A DNA stretch of 34,891 bases from Alphaproteobacteria bacterium (lineage in GTDB: Bacteria > Pseudomonadota > Alphaproteobacteria > Rhodospirillales > Casp-alpha2): assembly GCA_014382345.1 (NCBI GenBank), contig JACNJX010000111.1, positions 1 through 34,891 on the forward strand, given 5' to 3'. The position numbers were made by a program, and so were the translations under genes. Shown here one piece after another: positions 23,825 to 32,337 of the stretch. The notes under the pieces are model-generated. The model did not search any database, was not told the DNA's origin, and saw nothing but the letters and a program-made list of their open reading frames with translations. Each line of letters starts with the position of its first letter. The stretch's first letter is position 1.

Positions 23825-25000
23825 TTAACGTGGGAAATAGCGTTCGATCCGGTCGAAGGCCAGATTGATGGCGTCTTCGGAGACGCAGAACGCCATGCGC
23901 ACATGATGTTCCCCGGTTGGTCCGAAGGCGCTTCCCGGTGTAACGCAGACGTTCGCTTCTTCCAGCAGGTGGATGGAAAATTCGAACGAGTCCTCGTGGT
24001 CGACAAGGATTCTGGGGAATACGTAATAAGCTCCCTCCGGCTTGACGTAGGCGAAGACATGGCCGACGCCATCCAGACGCTCGCAAATCAAAGTCCGGCG
24101 CCCGGCCAGGGTGTCCTCGAATTCCTTTAGATGCACCGGGGGTTCGCTCAGCGCCGCCAGCCCGGCGATCTGCGAAATCCGAGGCGTGCAGATGAGGGTC
24201 GCGTCATGCACCTTCAGCACTTCGCCCTTGAGGTGTTCAGGCACGATCATGAAACCGAGCCGCCACCCGCTCATGGCGTGCGTCTTGGAGAAGGTAAAAA
24301 GATAAGCCACATGGCCGGATAACTCGGGCACGGATGACAGGTTGAAATACCGTTCTTCGTTTTCGTAGGTGAAGTGACAGTAGGGGTCGTCGAGGATGAT
24401 AAGGAAATTCCGCTCGCGGGCGATTTGGCCGATATGCCGGAGTTCCTGTTCCGAAAAAATCCTGCCGGTCGGGTTGGAAGGCGTTACCAGGATTATCGCC
24501 TTGGTCCTGGCGGTGATAAGATCGGGCAGGGCGTCGATGTCGAGGCGCCAGCCCTGGTCCTCGTCCATTTTCCAGTAAACGGGCACGCCGCCGCACAGGC
24601 GGATTTGCTGGAAATGCGACGCGAAGCCGGGGTCGGTGACGATGACCTCGTCGCCCGGGTCGAGGAGCACATGCAACAGCGCGTTCACGCCCTGCATGTT
24701 GCCGGCGGTGATCATCACGTTGCGGTCCGGGTCCGTTTCAATACCTGTCGCTTCAAAATGGGTGTTTGCGGCAGCCCTGCGAAGTTCCGCCAAGCCGTCC
24801 GGCAGCGCGTATTTGCCGATGTCCGGGTCCGTTTCCAACCGTTGCTCCACCGCGCGGCGGATGTGTTCCGGCGTACGGAAAGACGGAAGCCCCCAGGCAA
24901 GCGAAGCCACGTCGGGAATTTTGGCGCTCCGTATCGCCATCTCCTTGATCGCGGAGATGACCATACCGGAAACGTTTTCGGAAACCAGCGGGTCGCTCAT
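23825..25000 (-). CDS. class I/II PLP-dependent aminotransferase
   Basis: 391 residues of the AspC-type fold I family. Seen: the GLPSFRTPEHI opening, GNMQGVNAL for PLP phosphate contacts, SNPTGRIFSEQEL, DDPYCHFTYE (the Asp and Tyr that hold PLP), FSKTHAMSGWRLGF with the Schiff-base Lys, and HVRMAFCVSE with the carboxylate-binding Arg. The amino acid used is not clear. It starts 14 bp after the S49 peptidase stop on the same strand, so the pair may be an operon. The aspartate/kynurenine/valine branches cannot be separated by eye. Confidence 0.92.
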   Translation of the reverse strand: MSDPLVSENVSGMVISAIKEMAIRSAKIPDVASLAWGLPSFRTPEHIRRAVEQRLETDPDIGKYALPDGLAELRRAAANTHFEATGIETDPDRNVMITAGNMQGVNALLHVLLDPGDEVIVTDPGFASHFQQIRLCGGVPVYWKMDEDQGWRLDIDALPDLITARTKAIILVTPSNPTGRIFSEQELRHIGQIARERNFLIILDDPYCHFTYENEERYFNLSSVPELSGHVAYLFTFSKTHAMSGWRLGFMIVPEHLKGEVLKVHDATLICTPRISQIAGLAALSEPPVHLKEFEDTLAGRRTLICERLDGVGHVFAYVKPEGAYYVFPRILVDHEDSFEFSIHLLEEANVCVTPGSAFGPTGEHHVRMAFCVSEDAINLAFDRIERYFPR

Positions 25001-25014
25001 ATCTTGTTCAGCCC

Positions 25015-25878
25015 CTAAAGCCCGAAACGGTTCCAGATCATGCGTTCCTCAATGGCGGCGAGGGCCCGGGCCGCCCAATCGCCGGACCAGTCGCGCGGGG
25101 CGTGGCCCATGCCGGACGCTTGGGCTAGGCTTAAGCGGCGGCGCCAGAAGGGTTTGCGCCCGCCGACGAGTTTCAGTTTCACCTTTTCGCCGAAGCGCAG
25201 CCGCATTTCGCTCCTGAGATCGCCGATGCCGTCGATCAGGCCCATCTCCAGCGCCCGCGGCCCGGTCCAGAACGCGCCGCTGAACAGCTTTTTGTCGTCC
25301 GCCTTGAGCTTGTCTCCACGGCGGTCGCGGACCATGGCGGTGAAATTTTCGTGAATGTCCTTTTGCAGATCTTTCAGGTGGCGGACATCGGCCGGCTTTT
25401 CCGGCGAAAACGGGTCCAGCATGGCTTTCTTGTCGCCGGCGGTGTGCAAACGGCGCTCGACGCCGATGCGCTTGATCAGTTCCGTGAAACCGAAACCGCT
25501 GCTGACCACGCCGATCGAGCCGATGATGGAATTGCCGTCGGCGTAAATTTCATCCGCCGCCAGCGCCAGCCAGTATCCTCCCGACGCAGCCACGTCCTCG
25601 GCGAAGGCATAGACGGGGACGTCGTGTTCGTCGGCGAGGTCACGGATACGCCCGGCGATAAGTGACGATTGCACCGCCGAGCCGCCGGGCGAATTGATCG
25701 CCAGCGCCACCGCTTTTAGATGCCGGAGACGAAAGGCGCGCTCAAGGCTGTCGGCAAGCGCGGCCAGTGTCAGCCCGCGATAGATGGGACCCATGCGCCC
25801 GATGACGCCATCGAGCCGGATTACGCCGACGACCGGTGCCGGATTTCCAAGAAAGGGAATTGCGGGAAAATCCTTCAT
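25015..25878 (-). CDS. sppA: S49-family signal peptide peptidase-like protein
   Basis: 287 residues, the short single-domain form. The AINSPGGSAVQSSLIAGRI block is the oxyanion-side segment; the catalytic Ser is in EDVAASGGYWLALAADEI and the general-base Lys is in GDKKAMLDPFSPEK. GSIGVVSSGFGFTELIKRIG is also typical. No clear membrane helix at the N-terminus, so unlike longer SppA it may be peripheral or rely on its hydrophobic surface. ATG 25878 is chosen because the longer frame adds a non-homologous, Pro/Arg-rich stretch. Symbol used in the family sense. Confidence 0.87.
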   Translation of the reverse strand: MKDFPAIPFLGNPAPVVGVIRLDGVIGRMGPIYRGLTLAALADSLERAFRLRHLKAVALAINSPGGSAVQSSLIAGRIRDLADEHDVPVYAFAEDVAASGGYWLALAADEIYADGNSIIGSIGVVSSGFGFTELIKRIGVERRLHTAGDKKAMLDPFSPEKPADVRHLKDLQKDIHENFTAMVRDRRGDKLKADDKKLFSGAFWTGPRALEMGLIDGIGDLRSEMRLRFGEKVKLKLVGGRKPFWRRRLSLAQASGMGHAPRDWSGDWAARALAAIEERMIWNRFGL

Positions 25879-25999
25879 GGTCCGTATAGCATACACCGGA
25901 CAGGCAACATATTTCAGCCTTTTCCGCGGGGGAAAGGGGGCGGGAACACAAACACCCTTCCGCGCACCCCTCAGGGGAGGCGGCAAAGCGGATAACCAA

Positions 26000-26016
26000 C
26001 CGGCGTCAAGCGCCGG
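26000..26016 (-). terminator. hairpin after the small exported protein gene
   Basis: CCGGCG and CGCCGG around TCAAG. Leftward, it is followed by TTGGTTAT, a weak T-rich tail. Confidence 0.4.
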
Positions 26017-26024
26017 GAGTGAGC

Positions 26025-26276
26025 TTACTTGGTGACTTCTTTCAGGATCTTCTGGGTGTCACCGTCATAGGTGGCGCCGCCAATAATGGTCGCGGCGCAC
26101 CAGGCGGCGGCGGGCGGAAAGATCAAAATCGCCGCGCATCCGGCCAGGCCCACGGACTTGCCCGGGTTGTCCTTGACGACTTTGACGGATTTATCGACGA
26201 CATTGCCGTCGGCGTGGCTGACGACCGGAACGGCAAGAAGGAAAACACTGAGTGCCAAAACGAATAACGTGCGCAT
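26025..26276 (-). CDS. small exported protein, hypothetical
   Basis: 83 residues with a signal peptide (MRTLFVLALSVFLLAVPVVS, cleavage after HADG or near it). The mature part has a second hydrophobic, Gly/Ala-rich segment (LAGCAAILIFPPAAAWCAAT) flanked by Lys-rich and acidic ends, so it may insert in a membrane. An AGGAGA element 7 bases upstream fixes the start. Family not recognised. Confidence 0.7.
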   Translation of the reverse strand: MRTLFVLALSVFLLAVPVVSHADGNVVDKSVKVVKDNPGKSVGLAGCAAILIFPPAAAWCAATIIGGATYDGDTQKILKEVTK

Positions 26277-26578
26277 CTGGTTTCTCCTATAAATTGAAAA
26301 TTTCCGGGAAACTTTGATCAACTCCAATAAATGAATGGGTAGCACCGCCACCGGGTAAAATCTATAAAAATGGCCGAATTGGGCTTAAATGAGCGGGTTT
26401 CCGCCCGGCCTTGAGGGACAAGACGGCAGGACCTTCATGTTTGCCGCCGGGAATTCAGAGATTATTGACGAATCGGCTGGTCAGGGGGTTCCTGCTGCTC
26501 GATGGGAATGTCTTGTCCTTCATTTCCCCCGTTCCGCCTTTGCGCTATGGTGCCCCGGCAAACAGGGAGCTTCAAATA
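26277..26578. other. divergent intergenic region
   Basis: 302 bp between the small exported protein gene (leftward) and the GlcG-type gene (rightward). A GCGG-gttt-CCGC hairpin lies near 26393-26405. A TTGACG near 26465 could be a -35 element, but no good -10 follows. I see no gene here. Confidence 0.4.
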
Positions 26579-27001
26579 ATGACCAAACTAACTCTGGATC
26601 AGGCGGCGAAAATCATCGAGGCGGCATTTGCCAAAGGCCGCGATATTGGCTGCCATCCGTTGAGCGTCGCCGTGCTGGACGCCGGCGGCCATCCAGTCGC
26701 CTTCATGCGCCAGGACGATAGCGGCATTCTCCGACCTGAAATTGCCTCCGGAAAAGCTTACGGCGCGTTGGGTTTCGGCCTCGGGTCACGCGAATTGAAG
26801 GAAAAAAACCCGCAGTTCCTGGCCGCCGTCGCCGCCGCATCGGGCGGGCGCATGGTGCCGGCGCCGGGCGGTGTCCTGATACTGGAGGATGGTGAGATTA
26901 TCGGTGCTGTCGGCATCAGCGGCGACAATTCCGGCAACGACGAAGCCTGCGCTATCGCCGGCATCGAAGCCGTTGGCCTGACAGCGGAGCCGGGGGCCTG
27001 A
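26579..27001 (+). CDS. GlcG/HbpS-family protein
   Basis: 140 residues of the GlcG/HbpS fold. Opening LTLDQAAKIIEAAFAKGRDI, the SVAVLDAGGHPVAFMRQDDS block, the AYGALGFGLGSREL helix and the PAPGGVLILEDGEIIGAVGI strand pair are typical. Some family members bind haem or cobalamin, others are of unknown role. No signal peptide. ATG 26579 has AGGGAG about 9 bases upstream. A partial 20-bp tandem duplication (CTGAC-GCGGA-CCGGGG pattern) spans its stop codon, so the last residues may be recently added. Confidence 0.85.
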   Translation: MTKLTLDQAAKIIEAAFAKGRDIGCHPLSVAVLDAGGHPVAFMRQDDSGILRPEIASGKAYGALGFGLGSRELKEKNPQFLAAVAAASGGRMVPAPGGVLILEDGEIIGAVGISGDNSGNDEACAIAGIEAVGLTAEPGA

Positions 27002-27042
27002 CGGCGGAACCGGGGAGCTGAACAGCCGCATCCCAGAGGGGA

Positions 27043-27351
27043 TTATGGTTTGACTGTGGACGGCGCCGGTTTGTGTTCTTCAGATGAATACTGCCCAACG
27101 GCAAAAATGCATTCCACGGTCACGGAATTTGTGGTCCCGACGATGACCTCGCCGGCCCGATGGTGCGGCCCGGGGTCGGGGTGATCCAGGTCCCAACAGG
27201 CGCGGCGAACGATAAAATCTGTACACCCTTCCTGCCCGGGATGCGAGATCGTCACCCGGTCCCCGGCCTGCGGAACACCGGGCAGATCGAACATCAGATT
27301 GTGGTCCGGCTCATCTCCGTCGTCCGGGAACAGCAGGAACTGAATTTTCAT
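27043..27351 (-). CDS. hypothetical protein downstream of the 2-oxoacid oxidoreductase genes
   Basis: 102 residues, soluble. MKIQFLLFPDDGDEPDHNLM opens a region with many Asp, His and Pro residues; PGVPQAGDRVTISHPGQEG and GEVIVGTTNSVTVECIFAVG look like beta strands. A GGAGG element 8 bases upstream supports it. It starts 27 bp after the flavoprotein stop on the same strand, so it is probably the last gene of that operon. No family recognised and no function offered. Confidence 0.65.
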   Translation of the reverse strand: MKIQFLLFPDDGDEPDHNLMFDLPGVPQAGDRVTISHPGQEGCTDFIVRRACWDLDHPDPGPHHRAGEVIVGTTNSVTVECIFAVGQYSSEEHKPAPSTVKP

Positions 27352-27378
27352 GGCCGGTTCCTCCTTTTCGGGGGGGTC

Positions 27379-29010
27379 TTATATAGTCTCCGGCGTCATC
27401 TCGATGGCGCCGCAGGGGCATTCGGCGGCGCACAGGCCGCATCCCTTACAGAAGTCGTAATTGAACTTGAAGCGTTTTCCCGCCCCCAGCTTGATCACGG
27501 CGTTGTCGGGGCAGACGCCATAGCAATTGTCGCATTCGAAGCAGTTTCCGCATGACAAGCACCGCCGGGCTTCGAACAGGGCTGTGGTTTCATCAAGACC
27601 GCCGAGAATTTCATCGAAGGTCGTCTGCCGCCGGATCAGGTCGAGGGCCGGCTGCACGGTCTTGTCGGCATCGGTGTAATACCAGTCGTTGATGGCCTCG
27701 AATGTGGCGAGGCCGTGCTTTTCGGGAGGCGCGTAGCGTTCGCCTTTCATGTAGGCGTCGATGCTGCGCGCGACCTTCTTGCCATGGCCGACGGCGACGG
27801 TGACGGTGCGTTCGGCGGGTACCATGTCGCCACCCGCGAACAGGCCGGGGTAACCGGTCATCAGGGTTTCATCGACATCGATGACTCCGTCTTTGGCAAT
27901 TTTGACGCCCGGGATCGTCTCCATGAAAGTGGTGTCCACGTTCTGGCCCAGGGCGAGGACAAGGGTGTCGGCCTCCAGGGTCTCGAACTCGCCGGTCGGC
28001 TGCGGGCGGCCGTTTTCATCGACCTCCATTTTCTCGACGGTGAACGTGCTTTCGTCAATTTCCTTGATGGTCCGGAGCCAGTGGATGAGCACGCCCTCGT
28101 CTTCCGCCTCTGTGGCCTCGAAGTCGTGCGCCGGCATCTCGTTGCGCGAGCGCCGGTAGACGATCATCGCCTCTTCGGCGCCCAGCCGCTTGGCCGTGCG
28201 CGCCATGTCCATGGCCGTGTTGCCGCCGCCGTAGATAATCACCCGGCGGCCCAGTTGCGGCGGTTCCACACCGGTTTCCAGGTCTTTGAGCACGCTGACC
28301 GCATCCAGAATCCGCCCGGCCGCATGCGCCGGGATATCGATGCGCTTGGCTAGGTGCGCGCCGACGGCGACAAAGACGGCATCAAAATTTTCTGTCTCGA
28401 AGGCGGCCTCGATATTCTCGACTTTGGTGTCCAGTTCCAGCGTCACGCCCATGTCGAGGATGCGCTGGATTTCGTAATCTAGGACGTCACGCGGCAGGCG
28501 GTATTTGGGAATGCCAAACCGCATCATGCCGCCGGCCATCGGCCCGGCCTCGCGTATGGTCACCGCGTGGCCCATACGGGTCAGGTGATAGGCCGCCGAA
28601 AGGCCGCTCGGCCCGGCACCGACAACAAGCACTGTCTTGCCGCTTGGCCCGGCCGGCGGGTCCGGCTTCCAGCCCTGCTCCCAGGCGGTACGGCCGAGGA
28701 AACGCTCAATGGCGTGGATACCGACCGCCTCGTCCAACTGGCCGCGGTTGCATGCGCTTTCGCAGGGGTGGTAACAGACCCGGCCCATGACGCCGGGCAT
28801 CGGGTTGTCTTCCATAAGCTTCCGCCAGGCGCCCTCATAATCGCCTTCCTCGGCCAGATAGAGCCACGCCTGGATGTTTTCTCCGGCCGGACAGGCGTGA
28901 TTGCAGGGCGGCAACCGGTCGACGTATTCCGGCCGTTCCGTCCGCCACGAACCGGTATGGTTGGCAAGGCTGGTACCGATATCGAGCGTTATGGCGAAAG
29001 GTTTCTGCAT
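27379..29010 (-). CDS. NAD(P)-linked flavoprotein fused to a two-cluster ferredoxin domain
   Basis: 543 residues. Three parts: an N-terminal GltD-like Fe-S segment (Cys36, Cys40, Cys79, Cys83, Cys87), a central FAD/NAD(P)H oxidoreductase with GAGPSG (131-136) for FAD and GGGNTAMDMART (261-272) for the pyridine nucleotide, and a C-terminal ferredoxin part with CLSCGNCFECDNCYGVCP (484-501) and CKGCGLCAAECP (521-532), enough cysteines for two [4Fe-4S] clusters. It lies 10 bp after the beta subunit gene, so it should pass electrons between the TPP enzyme and NAD(P). Comparable flavoprotein subunits occur in phenylglyoxylate:NAD+ oxidoreductase of Azoarcus (PadH type); here the delta ferredoxin and flavoprotein are one polypeptide. 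Confidence 0.88.
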   Translation of the reverse strand: MQKPFAITLDIGTSLANHTGSWRTERPEYVDRLPPCNHACPAGENIQAWLYLAEEGDYEGAWRKLMEDNPMPGVMGRVCYHPCESACNRGQLDEAVGIHAIERFLGRTAWEQGWKPDPPAGPSGKTVLVVGAGPSGLSAAYHLTRMGHAVTIREAGPMAGGMMRFGIPKYRLPRDVLDYEIQRILDMGVTLELDTKVENIEAAFETENFDAVFVAVGAHLAKRIDIPAHAAGRILDAVSVLKDLETGVEPPQLGRRVIIYGGGNTAMDMARTAKRLGAEEAMIVYRRSRNEMPAHDFEATEAEDEGVLIHWLRTIKEIDESTFTVEKMEVDENGRPQPTGEFETLEADTLVLALGQNVDTTFMETIPGVKIAKDGVIDVDETLMTGYPGLFAGGDMVPAERTVTVAVGHGKKVARSIDAYMKGERYAPPEKHGLATFEAINDWYYTDADKTVQPALDLIRRQTTFDEILGGLDETTALFEARRCLSCGNCFECDNCYGVCPDNAVIKLGAGKRFKFNYDFCKGCGLCAAECPCGAIEMTPETI

Positions 29011-29020
29011 GGGTCCTGCT

Positions 29021-30007
29021 TCAGTCGAGTAGTTTCAGCTTTTCAATGTTGTCGTCGGCAATTTTCTGGATCTGGGCCAGCACCTCGGCGTCGAGGTCGG
29101 GGCGAAACAGATGGGCAAAGCGTTTCTGCGGCCTGAGGTAGTCCTCGACCGGCATCCTGCGGCGGATCGGGGTGACGTCGGTGACGTCGCCGTATTCCGC
29201 CTCGTACAGCGGAAACAAACCGGTCTCAATGGCCAGCCGGGCCAGTTTGATGGTGTCGCAAGGCGCCGACCCCCAGCCCAACGGGCAGGGCACGTGGACA
29301 TGGATATAGCGTGCGCCGTCGATATTCATGGCCTTCGTCACCTTGGCCTCGAGATCTTGCAGATCGGCGACGGATGCGGTGGCGACATAGGGAATGCCGT
29401 GCGCCATGGCGATCCTGGGCACGTTTTTGCCCTGTCCGAAGACGTTGCCCGGTGCGGCACCGGCGGCAGGCGTGGTGGAGGTGCGGGCCGCCGGCGGCGT
29501 CGAGCCGGAGCGCTGGACGCCGGTGTTCATGTAGGCTTCGTTGTCGTAACAAACATAGAGAACGTCATCGTTGCGCTCGAACATGCCGGAAAGGCAGCCG
29601 AAGCCGATGTCCGCCGTACCGCCGTCGCCGCCCTGGGCCAGAACCTTGATATCGGTGCGCCCCTTGGCCCGGAGCGCCGCCCGTACCCCGGTGGCCACGG
29701 CCGGCGCGTTACCGAACAACGAGTGTAGCCACGGAACCTGCCACGACGATTCCGGGTAGGGCGTCGAAAAAACTTCCAGGCAGCCGGTCGCGTTGACCGC
29801 GAACAGCCGGTCGCCGGCGGCGCGCATCGCTGCGTCCACCACATAACGCGCGCCCAGCGCCTCGCCACAGCCCTGACATGCCCGGTGGCCCGATGTCAGC
29901 GAATTGCTGCGGTCCACGGTTCCCTGGACGGTGCGGTTGTCTTCGTCGAGCAGGCGGTTACCGACGGTCAGGGTGCCGGTCTGATAAAACTTGATGCGCT
30001 GTGTCAT
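29021..30007 (-). CDS. porB: 2-oxoacid:acceptor oxidoreductase, beta (TPP) subunit
   Basis: 328 residues. TPP-binding GDGGTADIG (127-135) with Mg/TPP contacts from DNEAYMNTGVQRSGSTPPA (about 155-173). Cys44 and Cys47 (CQGCGEALG), Cys76 (ATGCLEVF) and Cys241 (VPCPLGWG) are the four typical ligands of the beta-subunit [4Fe-4S] cluster. Strong AAGGAGG ribosome binding site. Substrate (pyruvate, 2-oxoglutarate, aryl- or branched-chain 2-oxoacid) cannot be decided by eye, so the symbol denotes family only. It follows the alpha gene by 12 bp. Confidence 0.9.
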   Translation of the reverse strand: MTQRIKFYQTGTLTVGNRLLDEDNRTVQGTVDRSNSLTSGHRACQGCGEALGARYVVDAAMRAAGDRLFAVNATGCLEVFSTPYPESSWQVPWLHSLFGNAPAVATGVRAALRAKGRTDIKVLAQGGDGGTADIGFGCLSGMFERNDDVLYVCYDNEAYMNTGVQRSGSTPPAARTSTTPAAGAAPGNVFGQGKNVPRIAMAHGIPYVATASVADLQDLEAKVTKAMNIDGARYIHVHVPCPLGWGSAPCDTIKLARLAIETGLFPLYEAEYGDVTDVTPIRRRMPVEDYLRPQKRFAHLFRPDLDAEVLAQIQKIADDNIEKLKLLD

Positions 30008-30019
30008 CGTCCCGCCTCC

Positions 30020-31273
30020 TTAAACCGGCTTGCCGCCGACAAGGCCCATCTCGCGGAGAATATTTTCCGCAATCGGTCCTGAGCGGCGTTTGTCCTGACC
30101 CCGGGCCAGTTCGCGGTCGATAACCGCCCAGTCGAGGTCGAGAAAATGCGGATCGTTGATCTTGTCAGCCACGGCGTCGCCGAAGGTCTGGCGAAGCGAT
30201 GCCTGGGTGATGGGGCGTCCGCCCAGCCCGGCGATGACCGTATAGATGGGCGTGCTAAATCCACGCAGCGCCATCCTGACGCTGCCGACGACGATCCCGC
30301 CCAGTCCGTCGGCGAAGCATTTCTCGACGACGATGACCCGCTTCGCGTTCTCGAGGGCGACACGCAGCGCCAGCATCGGGAACGGCCGGAACGAAACGAT
30401 GGTGACGGCGCCGATGGAAACCCCGTCGTCCCGCATCTCGTCAACCGTTTCCTTGATCGTGCCCATCACCGACCCCAGTCCAATAACCACGGTTTCGGCA
30501 TCCTCCGTCCGGTAGGGCCTGATCAAACCGCCCGCCTGGCGTCCGAAAACGTCCGCGAATTCGGTCGAAAGTTCCGGGATCACATCAATCGCCTGAAGGT
30601 GCTTGTGGTGGGCCAGATAACGGACTTCGGTGAAGGCTTCGGGGCCGACCATGGCGCCGATGGTGACGGGGTCGTCGGGGTCCAGGACCTGTACCGGCTC
30701 GAAGGCCGGCAGATAGGCGTCGACCGGCTCCGGCTCGGGTACCTCGATGCGTTCATAGGCGTGGGTCAGGATAAAGCCGTCAACGCAAACCATCACCGGC
30801 ACGCTCAGGCGTTCGGCCAGGCGGAAGGCCTGGATGTGAAGGTCGACGGCCTCCTGATTGGTTTCGGCGTAGAACTGAATCCAACCGGCATCGCGGAGCG
30901 CCATGCTGTCGGAATGGTCGTTCCAGATGTTGATCGGCGCGCCGATGGCCCGGTTGCCGATGGTCATGACGATCGGCAGGCCCAGCCCGGCGGCGTTGTA
31001 GACGGCTTCGGTCATGAACAGCAGGCCCTGGCTGCTGGTTGCGGTATAAGCCCGCGCACCCGCAGCGGACGCGCCAATGGCTACGCTCAGTGCCGCGAAC
31101 TCGGACTCGACGTTGATGTACTGGCAGTTGCCGATATCCCCGGTGCGTGTGAGTTCGCTCAAGCGTTCGACGATGTGTGTCTGCGGGGTGATCGGATAGG
31201 CGCAGATGACCTCGGGACGGCAAAGCGCAATCGTCTCGGCGATTGCGTGGGAACCTTCGATCTGTTTGAGCAT
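30020..31273 (-). CDS. porA: 2-oxoacid:acceptor oxidoreductase, alpha subunit
   Basis: 417 residues. YPITPQT (26-32) and the NVESEFAALSVAIGASAAGA segment are the pyrimidine/TPP-side signatures of the family; the middle domain (ATSSQGLLFMTEAVYNAAGL, IGAPINIWNDHSDSM) and the C-terminal transketolase-like part (ETVVIGLGSVMGTIKETVDE) are complete. Its length fits PorA or PadG-type subunits. AGGAGA ribosome binding site 7 bases upstream. 34 bp after the gamma gene. Confidence 0.9.
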   Translation of the reverse strand: MLKQIEGSHAIAETIALCRPEVICAYPITPQTHIVERLSELTRTGDIGNCQYINVESEFAALSVAIGASAAGARAYTATSSQGLLFMTEAVYNAAGLGLPIVMTIGNRAIGAPINIWNDHSDSMALRDAGWIQFYAETNQEAVDLHIQAFRLAERLSVPVMVCVDGFILTHAYERIEVPEPEPVDAYLPAFEPVQVLDPDDPVTIGAMVGPEAFTEVRYLAHHKHLQAIDVIPELSTEFADVFGRQAGGLIRPYRTEDAETVVIGLGSVMGTIKETVDEMRDDGVSIGAVTIVSFRPFPMLALRVALENAKRVIVVEKCFADGLGGIVVGSVRMALRGFSTPIYTVIAGLGGRPITQASLRQTFGDAVADKINDPHFLDLDWAVIDRELARGQDKRRSGPIAENILREMGLVGGKPV

Positions 31274-31307
31274 CTCTTGTCTCCTGGCCTGTATTACCCT
31301 TGGCCGT

Positions 31308-31868
31308 CTAATTCGTCCGTATCGAGTCGTAGGCCCTAGCCGCGGCCTTGGCGTTATCGTCGCCCAGCTTTCCGGGAAATTTCTGGCGGATCGCGGTTTG
31401 CACCGATTCCAGCTTCACGCGGTAGGTCAGCCCGGCGAACGCGCCCAGCAGGGCGGCGTTGGGCAACGGCCGGCCGACGTATTCCATCGCCCATTTGGTC
31501 GCCGCCACCGTGCAGATGTGATGGGGCGGGAAGCGGTCGACGTAATCTCCGAGACCCAGATCCAGGTAACTTTTGGATGTGTTGATGAGAAGGTAGCCGC
31601 GGGTGTCGAGACCGTTGAACAGGTCGACCTGATGCAGCAGCGTCGGGTCCTGGACGATCAGCACGTCGGGTGTCATGACCGGTTCGCGCAGGCGGATTTC
31701 CTTGTCGTCGATGCGGCAGAACGCGACCACCGGCGCGCCCATGCGCTCCGAGCCGAAACTGGGAAAGGCCTGCGCGTGCGCGCCTTCGAGGAAGGCGGTG
31801 ATAGACAGCATCTCGGCGGCCGAAACCACGCCTTGGCCACCTCTGCCGTGTATGCGGATCTGGAAAAT
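31308..31868 (-). CDS. porG: 2-oxoacid:acceptor oxidoreductase, gamma subunit
   Basis: About 186 residues. GRGGQGVVSAAEML (from residue 8) is the diagnostic gamma-subunit motif; SERMGAPVVAFCRI and NAALLGAFAGLTYRV follow as in the family. First gene of the leftward cluster. Two starts are possible. GTG at 31901 adds 11 residues and has only a weak GGGG upstream. ATT at 31868-31866 has a strong GGGAGG element (31879-31874) 5 bases before it and gives fMet-FQIRIHGRGGQG, the usual N-terminus. I prefer ATT, with moderate confidence. An FNR/FixK-type site lies about 140 bp upstream. Confidence 0.88.
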   Translation of the reverse strand: MFQIRIHGRGGQGVVSAAEMLSITAFLEGAHAQAFPSFGSERMGAPVVAFCRIDDKEIRLREPVMTPDVLIVQDPTLLHQVDLFNGLDTRGYLLINTSKSYLDLGLGDYVDRFPPHHICTVAATKWAMEYVGRPLPNAALLGAFAGLTYRVKLESVQTAIRQKFPGKLGDDNAKAAARAYDSIRTN

Positions 31869-31980
31869 GCCTGCCTCCCGATTCAAACGTTTTGCGGACA
31901 CGGACCGAACCCCGTTTTTCCGGAGCCCGGATACATGCCAACATTTTCACCGCAGGCATGCAGGTCCGGCAACGCTACGA

Positions 31981-31986
31981 ATTTAA
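31981..31986 (-). promoter_or_regulatory. candidate -10 element of the oxidoreductase cluster
   Basis: TTAAAT on the leftward strand, centred 31 bp from the middle of the FNR/FixK-type palindrome, which is the spacing of class II activation (site near -41.5). The match alone is weak. Confidence 0.35.
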
Positions 31987-32007
31987 CTTTATCACCCGTT
32001 GAACACC

Positions 32008-32021
32008 TTGACTTGGGTCAA
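32008..32021. promoter_or_regulatory. FNR/FixK-type palindrome TTGAC-N4-GTCAA
   Basis: TTGACTTGGGTCAA fits FNR/FixK-family sites (TTGAY-N4-RTCAA). It lies upstream of the gamma gene, about 140 bp from its start. Such regulators switch genes under low oxygen, which suits an oxygen-labile Fe-S enzyme. Confidence 0.55.
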
Positions 32022-32337
32022 CGGCGGGCATGGGGAGGAGGGAAGAGCGGAATGGATGCGCCCCGAAGGGGGGGCAGGGGCTGATTCAGGGTGTGATGCA
32101 CGGGGAGCATATTCGTTTAAGTGAATAGCCTCTGTCCTCAGACATAAAATGATACGTTTTGAAACTGACCGGTTACAAATTACCTATTAAAATAGTTAGC
32201 TATTAGCACTGCTTTGCCGAGTTGTTGGGAGAAAATGATTTTCCGTTGATTTTATATCACCGTGGGCTTTGTTCTTAGCCAAAGGAGTTTTTCATCATCT
32301 GGTAATGCCGGTTTATTAGAATAAATCGAGGTCGATA

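Larger units (their letters stand above)
31869..32337. other. divergent control region between the oxidoreductase cluster and the sensor kinase
   Basis: 469 bp. Left part: leader and promoter of the oxidoreductase cluster, with the FNR/FixK-type palindrome. Right part is AT-rich, with several small palindromes (AATAG-TTAG-CTATT near 32191, GAAAAT-g-ATTTTC near 32232) and the ribosome binding site of the kinase. No gene supported. Confidence 0.5.

Noticed and set aside
26960-27025. 20-bp tandem repeat at the end of the GlcG-type gene as a functional element
   Set aside because: Only two imperfect copies, no fold and no register with other features; likely slippage.
32191-32244. Small palindromes before the sensor kinase as operators
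   Set aside because: Arms of 5-6 bp in AT-rich sequence are expected by chance.
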